DNA from: Vibrio spartinae
GTDB lineage: Bacteria; Pseudomonadota; Gammaproteobacteria; Enterobacterales; Vibrionaceae
Reading direction: 5' to 3'
Length of the DNA stretch: 64,000 nucleotides
NCBI RefSeq assembly: GCF_024347135.1
Contig: NZ_AP024907.1
Location: 425,001 to 489,000 of the forward strand
Each line of letters begins with the position of its first letter. The stretch's first letter is position 1. A program made the translations under genes and the position numbers. The notes beneath the pieces were generated by a model. It was not told where the DNA came from and ran no database searches. It worked only from the letters and a program-made list of their open reading frames with translations. This document shows, in pieces, positions 57,619-64,000 of the stretch.

Positions 57619-58477
57619 GCTGTGTTACCCATTGAATAAAATTAGTCTCATTTGTACCGTTATAAATGTCATTCAATAGTGATTTATAATTGGATATGAC
57701 TGGCATAACACAAGAAATATCTGGTTTTCCCATTTTTAATATATCGACTGCTTTATCAAATGTTTTATCATATATTTGTGTGAAAGTTGTCTTCATAATC
57801 GTTTCACCAAGTATTATGTTTTCATAACTTTCTTCTTTTAGTATGCAATACACAAGCTCATGAATAAATGAGAAAAAACCTATATCATAAGGTAATCCAG
57901 TGATTACATCTGTACTTCTTGAAGATACCTCACAATATAATTTATTATTTTTTATATAAAACATGATGGCAATTGTACATGGGAAGTCTTTTGTATCAGA
58001 TTTGTGATAATTCTGATTGATATTAATAATTGCTCTTCTGGAGTCCGGGTTTTTGATAAGCATTTTTATAACCCAATCTAATTGACTCTCATAACTATCT
58101 ACTTGTTCGTAAAAAACATAGTATCCATAGTTTGAATTAATATTTCCATTCTCGTCAACTAAAGTTGTCCAAAATTTGGAGGCTTTAGATAAGCCGTCAT
58201 CAGCATTCAGACTTCCTTTAAAGTATGCAATGAACTCATTGCATAGATATTTTAATGCACCTTCTCTTAAAGAGTGAACTCTATTTCTTGGGTTACTTAA
58301 AATGTAGTTCACGCCATAACATTGAAGCGCATCACCTGCTCTTGTTTTAACTTTGTTACCATGGTTAATGATATGGAGTACAGCTTTCTTTACTAAGCCA
58401 TCGACAGAACTATCATTGATGTTAACAATGTCAAGTTTGGTATTTTGGGGTTCATTTAATTCTGAGGAAACACTCAT
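57608..58477 (-). CDS. Thymidylate-synthase-family enzyme with cytidylate-hydroxymethylase signature
   Basis: From ATG 58477 (MSVSSELNEPQNTK) this is 289 residues; an ATG at 58531 would add an 18-residue hydrophobic tail that the soluble family lacks, but it cannot be excluded. The thymidylate synthase fold is clear: catalytic Glu81 (YLCNEFIAYFKG), KFWTTLVDENGN ahead of YG, Arg147-Arg148 (PDSRRAII), catalytic Cys167 (KDFPCTIAIMFY), and RSTDVITGLPYDIG. The Asn that selects uracil is Asp198, as in dCMP/CMP hydroxymethylases. The His-x-Tyr that grips deoxyribose is replaced (GETIMKTTF). It should add a one-carbon unit to C5 of a cytidine nucleotide. First gene of the operon. Confidence 0.85.
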   Translation of the reverse strand: MSVSSELNEPQNTKLDIVNINDSSVDGLVKKAVLHIINHGNKVKTRAGDALQCYGVNYILSNPRNRVHSLREGALKYLCNEFIAYFKGSLNADDGLSKASKFWTTLVDENGNINSNYGYYVFYEQVDSYESQLDWVIKMLIKNPDSRRAIININQNYHKSDTKDFPCTIAIMFYIKNNKLYCEVSSRSTDVITGLPYDIGFFSFIHELVYCILKEESYENIILGETIMKTTFTQIYDKTFDKAVDILKMGKPDISCVMPVISNYKSLLNDIYNGTNETNFIQWVTQHAE

Positions 58478-58720
58478 AATACATACGCTTAAATTTATGA
58501 TGAAAATGAGGATAGCATAAAAATAATTCATGATATTATTTTTTATATTATTATCACACTTGTGCTAATTAAATCTCATTTAAGGCTTTTGTTAATGTTT
58601 TTTTTGTTATTTGTGATTGGATATTTATATTCACTAAATTTATAACGTTTGATTTTTGAACAGTTCTATCTGGGTTATAAGATCTTTAATGAATATTTTT
58701 TATAAATATGTAGGCTAGTT

Positions 58721-58767
58721 AAAGAACAGGCTCACAATGAAATCGTCGCTGTGAGCCTTTCAGTTTA
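58721..58767 (-). terminator. Terminator of the PhoH-family gene
   Basis: GGCTCACA and TGTGAGCC are exact inverted repeats around a loop of about 14 bases. They lie directly after the PhoH-family stop, followed on the minus strand by TGTTCTTT. Confidence 0.65.
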
Positions 58768-58771
58768 AAAT

Positions 58772-60148
58772 TTAGAAGTATGTTTCTGTGAATTCAGCAA
58801 GTGAGCTTCTTTCTACTTCATCAAAGATGAGAATAGAACCTTTTTCATAGTTTTTATAAACATTGACCGCTGCGGATAAACCACTGGATGCGGCACTCAC
58901 AAACTTATCGTCAATCTGACTCAGATTGCCAAGTAATATCGTTCTACAATTTTTTCCGCCTCTGCTCAGCATTCCTTTGACTTGCGCACGAGTCATATTC
59001 TGTGCTTCATCTATGATTAAAACGGCATCGTCAAGCGAGCGGCCTCTGAAGTAAGCCATACTGGTAAATTCAATATTAGCCCGCTCGATAATGTGCTCGA
59101 CTGTTTCGTGGACATTACAGTCCTCACCTTCGCCTGAATGCATGGATACAAGCGCATCAGTGATACCGACCATGAGCGGGAGAGATTTCTCTTTTAAGTC
59201 ACCGGGTAAAAAGCCCGGATCGTCATCCATAAAATCCCGGCTTCTGACCACGACAATTTTTTTATATTGCTTTGTTTCGATCACTTGATGTAATGCGGCT
59301 GCGACCGCTAGGAATGTTTTTCCTGATCCCGCAGGGCCAAGCATAATATTCAGGTCATAATTGGGGTCGGTTAACTGATTTAATGCAATGGCTTGCCTTT
59401 GATTTTTAGGGCTGATACCCCAGACCCTTCCCTGTTTTTTCGGTAAAAGTTTGGTGATGACATGTGTGGGGGTTACTTGTGTCACAACCCCGATATGATT
59501 TTCATCATCAAACCAGTACATATTTCTTTGAACGTCTTCATTAAATAAATGGCGATCGAATTGATAACAATCTCCGGATAGTTTGAAATCTTTATCCGTC
59601 TCTATCCGATTAAATAAATCACCTTCAAAATATTGCACTCCGGAATAAAGTAAGTCGATGTCGGTAATTTGATTATCAATCGGAACATCTTCGGAGAATA
59701 CGCCAATCGTCCGAGCTTTCAGTCGCATATTGATATCACGGCTGACCAACGACACATCTCTGCCGAGCTTTTTCTGTAATTGGAATGCGAAATTAATAAT
59801 ATGGTTATCCGCATCACTACCAATACCGTGACGAAGGGATTCTTCGACTTCAATATTGGTATCTACAGCAATGAATAATTTACCTCTTTTACCGATTTCA
59901 CTCGATGGCAGTTCAATTCCTGCTTGTAATTCTTCTGCATTATGACCATTGACTAAATCTTCGAGCATTCGTATACAGACGCGAGCATCGGCACTGACTG
60001 ATTTTTCTCTGCGTTCTTTTAGATTGTCCAGTTCTTCGAGTACGGTTAAACAAATATAAACATCATCTTGATATGCGAGTAAACTTTTCGGGTCGTGGAC
60101 TAATGCTGAAGTATCTAAAACTCGGGGGGTGTTGGTTCTTGATATCAT
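58772..60148 (-). CDS. PhoH-family ATPase with N-terminal PIN domain
   Basis: This 458-residue protein has a PIN nuclease-like domain at about residues 9-150 (RVLDTSALVHDPKSLLAYQ, TVLEELDNL, the DAD and SRD acidic residues). The C-terminal PhoH/RNA-helicase-like ATPase domain follows. Walker A is LGPAGSGKTFLAVAAAL at about 271, and Walker B is VLIIDEAQNMT. Relatives of this PIN-PhoH type are thought to act on RNA. Compared with the consensus the sequence is diverged in several blocks (RSRDFMDDDPGFLPGDLKEK). A degraded second PIN copy lies directly upstream. It stands apart from the AT-rich operon, and its own composition is closer to core genes. Confidence 0.9.
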   Translation of the reverse strand: MISRTNTPRVLDTSALVHDPKSLLAYQDDVYICLTVLEELDNLKERREKSVSADARVCIRMLEDLVNGHNAEELQAGIELPSSEIGKRGKLFIAVDTNIEVEESLRHGIGSDADNHIINFAFQLQKKLGRDVSLVSRDINMRLKARTIGVFSEDVPIDNQITDIDLLYSGVQYFEGDLFNRIETDKDFKLSGDCYQFDRHLFNEDVQRNMYWFDDENHIGVVTQVTPTHVITKLLPKKQGRVWGISPKNQRQAIALNQLTDPNYDLNIMLGPAGSGKTFLAVAAALHQVIETKQYKKIVVVRSRDFMDDDPGFLPGDLKEKSLPLMVGITDALVSMHSGEGEDCNVHETVEHIIERANIEFTSMAYFRGRSLDDAVLIIDEAQNMTRAQVKGMLSRGGKNCRTILLGNLSQIDDKFVSAASSGLSAAVNVYKNYEKGSILIFDEVERSSLAEFTETYF

Positions 60149-60198
60149 AATATGTTTCCTACATAGAATGGAAAGACCGCTGTTTCTGCCATCATGAT

Positions 60199-60498
60199 TT
60201 ATCCAATGATTTCATCTCTGCCGTGAGAGAACAGGCACTGCGTTTTGAAGGTCTGTATCGTTCGAATGTATTGTCCTTTTTGACACCGATAGTTTCTTTT
60301 CTGGTATTGAGAGTCCGAAGCACGGATTGTGACCTGAGTATCCCATGTGGTATCAGGTTTACCGTCTTGAATTCGATTGAGTTCTGAAGAGGGGATTGGA
60401 AGGGGCACATCATGTTGCTGGAAGGAATAAATTGCCAGCGGTTCAGGGGGGAGGATATTGTTATCCAAGACAAATCGTTTCCGGTCAGTATCGCCCAT
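60199..60498 (-). pseudogene. Remnant of a second PIN-PhoH gene (N-terminus only)
   Basis: A frame starts at ATG 60498 behind a perfect AAGGAGACGC ribosome site and reads MGDTDRKRFVLDNNILPPEP, then LAIYSFQQHDVPLPIPSSELNRIQDG and TQVTIRA. This aligns with the PIN N-terminus of the neighbouring gene (VLDTSALVHDP, VLEELDNLKE, ARVCIR) and with other PhoH proteins. The conserved DTN motif has become DNN, and after about 70 residues the homology ends in unrelated sequence with no ATPase domain. The intact start and site show it was once a full gene. Confidence 0.65.
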
Positions 60499-60778
60499 AA
60501 GCGTCTCCTTGCTGCCCAGTTTCACATTCTGAAAGCCATGATTTCCTGTATACCGAATGATGTAAGTATAGCAATCAATCAATTTACAAATGACATCATT
60601 TTTTTACATTTTTATGTCATCCCGCAGCGTAGTGGATTTCACGTGACCTGTATCACAGCATCAAGTAAGATGAGCCCCCATTTTCTGCACCTTGTTGGAA
60701 TCACGGTCATAATGATACGGATGAGTGAAGGGCAGATTTTTTTAGTGATACTTTAGATCAAAATGAGGTGGTTGATTC

Positions 60779-63682
60779 ATGGCTTTTGCGTTGGGGCAGC
60801 GTTGGATAAGTGATACCGAAAGCGATTTAGGATTAGGGACTGTGGTGGCATTAGATGACCGAACCGTCACATTAATGTTTGCTGCATCAGAAGAGAATCG
60901 GGTTTATGCACGCCACGATGCACCAGTCACCCGAGTTATTTTTCATGCGGGTGATGCCGTCGATTGCCAAGAAGGATGGACGTTACTGATTGAACAGGTG
61001 AATGACGAAAATGGGGTGCTCACTTATATCGGTACCCGTCAGGATACGCAGGAAACACAAGTTGAATTGCGAGAAATATTTTTAAGCCACCAAATTCGAT
61101 TTAATAAACCTCAGGATAAACTGTTTGCCGGTCAGATTGATCGGATGGACAATTTCGCATTGCGTTACCACGCATTAGTCAATCAGCATCAGCAGCATAA
61201 AAGCCCAATGCGCGGACTTTGTGGTGGCCGTGTCGGTTTGATTGCCCACCAACTTTACATTGCTCATGAGGTCGGGCGACGTCATGCACCTCGCGTTCTT
61301 CTGGCTGATGAAGTTGGGTTGGGTAAAACGATTGAAGCGGGAATGATCATCCACCAACAAGTCTTGGCAGGCAGAGCAGAAAGAATTTTGATCGTGGTTC
61401 CTGAAACACTCCAATATCAGTGGCTGGTCGAAATGATGCGTCGTTTTAACCTGCACTTTTCTATTTTTGATGAAGAACGCTGTATTGAGTCACAGAGTGA
61501 GGCTGAAAATCCGTTTGAGACTCAGCAGTATGTTCTCTGTTCCCTTGATTTCCTTCGCCAATATCCGCAGCGTTTTGAGCAAGCCAAAGCGGCAAGCTGG
61601 GATTTGATGATTGTCGATGAAGCGCATCATCTGGCGTGGGAAGTTGATCAGCCTAGCCCTGAATATCTGATTGTTGAAGCGCTGGCACAACAGATTTCCG
61701 GTGTTTTGTTATTGACTGCGACGCCTGAACAGCTTGGCCGGGAAAGTCACTTTGCCCGATTGCGTTTATTAGATCCTGACCGTTTTTATGACTTTGAGGC
61801 ATTTATTAAAGAAGAGGCGTCTTATGAACCAGTGGCTGAGGCCGTCTCTGCCCTGACTGAAGAGCGGGCGTTATCCAATGAATCGAAAAATCATATTGTC
61901 GAGCTGCTTTCTGAGCAGGATGTCGAACCGCTTTTCCGGATCATTGACGGCAATACCAGCCGTGAAGAAAAAGTCAGTGCGAGAGATGAGTTAATTGGTA
62001 ACTTGATGGACCGTCATGGGACCGGGCGAGTGCTGTTTCGTAATACGCGCGCCTCTATTCAGGGATTTCCACAGCGTTGTGTCAATCTGATTCCACTGGC
62101 GCAGCCACTGGAATATCTAGACTTCATTGAACAATATATTGCTTCACTTGATGCTGCCCACCTGAAAATCGAAAGCGGTATGTATCCGGAGCATGCTTAT
62201 CACGCTCAGGCGCATAGCTCACAGGTGTGGTGGATGTTTGATCCGCGTATCAATTGGCTGCTCGATAAAGTGAAGTCGAAGCGCAGTGATAAAATTTTGG
62301 TGATAGCCGCCAAGGCGGAGACCGCACTTCAGATTGAACAGGCATTGCGTGAGCGGGAAGGAATTCGGGCGACGGTTTTCCATGAAGAAATGTCGATTAT
62401 TGAACGTGATAAAGCGGCCGCCTATTTTGCTCAGGATGAAGGTGGAGCTCAGGTTCTGGTTTGTAGTGAGATTGGTTCTGAAGGACGAAATTTCCAGTTT
62501 GCCAGCCAGTTGGTCATGTTTGATTTACCGATGAACCCTGACCTGTTGGAACAGCGTATCGGACGTCTGGATCGGATTGGTCAAAAGCAGGATGTTGAGA
62601 TCCATGTACCTTATTTACAGGGCGCCTCACAAGAGGTTATCGCCCGTTGGTATCACGAAGGCTTGAATGCTTTTGCGGAAACTTGCCCGACAGGGAATAG
62701 CGTATTTGAAGCCTTTGCTGAGCGCTTGATGGCGCTGCTATCTGCATCAGATGAGCATCTGTTAGAAGCGTTGATTGCGGATGCCCGTAAGATGAATCAT
62801 GACTTGAAAGCCGCACTGGAACACGGGCGAGATCGTTTATTGGAAATGCATTCTCATGGGGGTGAAAAAGCCGAACAAATTGTCCGTGATATTGCAGCAA
62901 CTGACGGTGATACCGAACTGGTCGCTTTTGCGCTGAACTTGTTCGATATCATCGGACTGGATCAGGATGATCGCGGTGAGCATACGCTGGTGGTGACTCC
63001 TTCTGAGCACATGATGGTGCCGAGTTATCCGGGGTTACCTTATGAAGGTGCGACGATTACATTTGAGCGGGAAACCGCACTTTCGCGGGAAGATATCCAC
63101 TTTATGACGTGGGAGCATCCGATGATTCAGGGGGGGATTGATCTCCTGCTGAGTGAGGGCGTCGGGACATCAGCCGTATCTTTGTTGAAGAATAAAGCAC
63201 TGCCGGTCGGGACGATCTTACTCGAGTTAGTCTATGTCGTGGATGCTCAGGCACCCAAAAGCAGTGGTATCGGCCGCTTTTTGCCTAAAACACCAATCCG
63301 TCTGATGCTGGATGCTCAGGGCAATGACCTGTCGTCACAGGTGGCATTCGAAGGATTCAATCGCCAGCTTAGTCCGGTGAATCGCCATTTAGCGAACAAG
63401 CTGGTGACTTCTGTTCAGCAAGAGGTTCATCAACTGATTCAGAGAAGTGAAGTGGTGATCCAGTCGAAAGTGGAGAGCATTCGACAAGCTGCACAACAGG
63501 AGATGGCATCGGTATTGAATCGTGAGCTTGAACGTTTACAGGCCCTGAAAGCGGTCAATCCTAATATTCGGGAAGCAGAGGTTGAGATTCTGGGTAATCA
63601 GATTTCAGTCTTGTCCGTGTTGATTCAGCAAGCGCAGTATCAGTTGGATTCATTACGCTTAATTGTGGTTTCACATCAATGA
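60779..63682 (+). CDS. rapA: RNA polymerase-associated protein RapA (SWI2/SNF2 ATPase)
   Basis: RapA recycles RNA polymerase after transcription. This 967-residue protein has an N-terminal Tudor-like domain ([32 protein letters not shown]). SNF2 motifs follow: [21 protein letters not shown] (Walker A), [11 protein letters not shown] (motif II), [18 protein letters not shown] (III), then [16 protein letters not shown] and [19 protein letters not shown]. The C-terminal part (about 640-967) is the RNAP-binding domain. It is monocistronic and its length is the family norm. Confidence 0.97.
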   Translation: MAFALGQRWISDTESDLGLGTVVALDDRTVTLMFAASEENRVYARHDAPVTRVIFHAGDAVDCQEGWTLLIEQVNDENGVLTYIGTRQDTQETQVELREIFLSHQIRFNKPQDKLFAGQIDRMDNFALRYHALVNQHQQHKSPMRGLCGGRVGLIAHQLYIAHEVGRRHAPRVLLADEVGLGKTIEAGMIIHQQVLAGRAERILIVVPETLQYQWLVEMMRRFNLHFSIFDEERCIESQSEAENPFETQQYVLCSLDFLRQYPQRFEQAKAASWDLMIVDEAHHLAWEVDQPSPEYLIVEALAQQISGVLLLTATPEQLGRESHFARLRLLDPDRFYDFEAFIKEEASYEPVAEAVSALTEERALSNESKNHIVELLSEQDVEPLFRIIDGNTSREEKVSARDELIGNLMDRHGTGRVLFRNTRASIQGFPQRCVNLIPLAQPLEYLDFIEQYIASLDAAHLKIESGMYPEHAYHAQAHSSQVWWMFDPRINWLLDKVKSKRSDKILVIAAKAETALQIEQALREREGIRATVFHEEMSIIERDKAAAYFAQDEGGAQVLVCSEIGSEGRNFQFASQLVMFDLPMNPDLLEQRIGRLDRIGQKQDVEIHVPYLQGASQEVIARWYHEGLNAFAETCPTGNSVFEAFAERLMALLSASDEHLLEALIADARKMNHDLKAALEHGRDRLLEMHSHGGEKAEQIVRDIAATDGDTELVAFALNLFDIIGLDQDDRGEHTLVVTPSEHMMVPSYPGLPYEGATITFERETALSREDIHFMTWEHPMIQGGIDLLLSEGVGTSAVSLLKNKALPVGTILLELVYVVDAQAPKSSGIGRFLPKTPIRLMLDAQGNDLSSQVAFEGFNRQLSPVNRHLANKLVTSVQQEVHQLIQRSEVVIQSKVESIRQAAQQEMASVLNRELERLQALKAVNPNIREAEVEILGNQISVLSVLIQQAQYQLDSLRLIVVSHQ

Positions 63683-63732
63683 TTGTGTTTTGACATCGGT
63701 CAGTCGTATTCGACTGATGCACAAAATAAGCA

Positions 63733-63766
63733 CAAAAAAAGCCATCAGCAATGATGGCTTTTTTGA
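63733..63766. terminator. Bidirectional terminator after rapA
   Basis: AAAAAAAGCCATCA and TGATGGCTTTTTT pair with a four-base loop, with A- and T-runs. It serves rapA and the convergent transporter gene. Confidence 0.85.
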
Positions 63767-63800
63767 TACTCAGGAGTACTGAACAGAGAGTGTTGACCGC

Positions 63801-64000
63801 TTACACGAACCATTTCCACCAGAGGAAGAGAGCCAAGAAGCCAAATAGATAAATCAGCCCGGTAATCGACAATAATTTCATTTTAGGTCCCAGTGTCAAT
63901 GATTCAGGCAATGGTGTTCTGGTGACCAGAATATAATTGAGCAGGGCAAAAACGGGCGTTGTGACGAATGCCATGACCATGGCGAAATTCAGCATCGGCA
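63801..64000 (-). CDS. C-terminal part of a membrane transporter, possibly NRAMP-related; truncated by the window edge
   Basis: The frame stays open past the ATG at 63995 to the window end, so the visible 66 codons are the end of a longer gene. It contains a helix (MVMAFVTTPVFALLNYIL), a loop with LPESLTLGPKMKL, and a final helix (ITGLIYLFGFLALFLWWKW). The FVTTPVFALLNY segment and short second helix resemble the C-terminus of NRAMP-type divalent metal transporters from memory. That identification is weak. It is convergent with rapA. Confidence 0.5.
   Translation of the reverse strand, partial: PMLNFAMVMAFVTTPVFALLNYILVTRTPLPESLTLGPKMKLLSITGLIYLFGFLALFLWWKWFV

Noticed and set aside
53346..58531. 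The AT-rich operon as a prophage or DNA-modification (hydroxymethylcytosine) system
   Set aside because: No phage structural, polymerase, nucleotide kinase or integrase genes are present. A triphosphate-destroying enzyme and a phosphatase argue against supplying hmdCTP to DNA.
58478..58531. 18-residue hydrophobic N-terminal extension of the TS-like protein as a signal peptide or anchor
   Set aside because: The family is cytosolic and uses folate. The downstream ATG gives the normal length, although neither start has a clear ribosome site.

Overview
The window is chromosomal DNA from a gammaproteobacterium of the Vibrionaceae, most likely the genus Vibrio. The evidence is the gene content and order: fklB/ytfB, cobA-cysDN-SLC13-cysC, a zinc-uptake (Zrg-type) cluster, msrA, tamAB, ppa, fbp, mpl-ubiX, thiBPQ, darP/pmbA, the rpoN/lpt/kds block, mla-murA, pyrBI, argF and rapA. 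As far as I remember, this is close to the order on Vibrio chromosome I. I cannot name the species from sequence alone. Most of the window is conserved core genome, and two stretches look like acquired accessory DNA.

Layout. 1-4.4 kb: cell-envelope and housekeeping genes (fklB, an OapA/YtfB-like gene, a GNAT acetyltransferase, cpdB). 4.6-10.4 kb: sulfate assimilation operon on the + strand (cobA, cysD, cysN, an SLC13 transporter, cysC). 10.5-15.4 kb: a conserved hypothetical gene, then a minus-strand zinc-uptake cluster (small His-rich membrane protein, His-rich periplasmic protein, ABC ATPase, ABC permease, DUF3299 protein). A 31-bp perfect palindrome matching the Zur operator precedes the cluster. 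15.5-26.6 kb: msrA, tamAB, ytfP, ppa, fbp, mpl-ubiX. 26.66-30.2 kb: a TPP riboswitch and thiBPQ. 30.2-32.2 kb: darP and pmbA. 32.4-34.4 kb: an accessory module with a putative pore-forming type VI effector, a putative membrane immunity protein and an orphan Hcp. 34.5-43.8 kb: one long minus-strand block, yrbG-kdsD-kdsC-lptC-lptA-lptB-rpoN-hpf-ptsN-rapZ-ptsO-mgtE. 44.3-49.7 kb: mlaFEDCB-ibaG-murA, then plsC. 49.9-53.0 kb: ridA, pyrBI with its attenuator leader, and argF. 53.3-58.5 kb: a markedly AT-rich, tightly overlapping six-gene operon. 58.8-63.7 kb: a PhoH-family gene, the degraded remnant of a second PhoH gene, and rapA. A truncated transporter gene lies at the right edge.

The most interesting region is the six-gene operon at 53.3-58.5 kb. 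It encodes a thymidylate-synthase homologue, a DUF84/YjjX-type NTP pyrophosphatase, a YjjG-like HAD phosphatase, an amidohydrolase, a PurN-like formyltransferase and an MFS exporter. The thymidylate-synthase homologue keeps the catalytic Cys but has Asp in place of the Asn that selects uracil, as in cytidylate hydroxymethylases. Together they look like a pathway that makes, tames and exports a modified pyrimidine nucleoside or base, perhaps an antimetabolite. I do not recognise it as a described system. The product is inference; the families and the residues are visible in the sequence.
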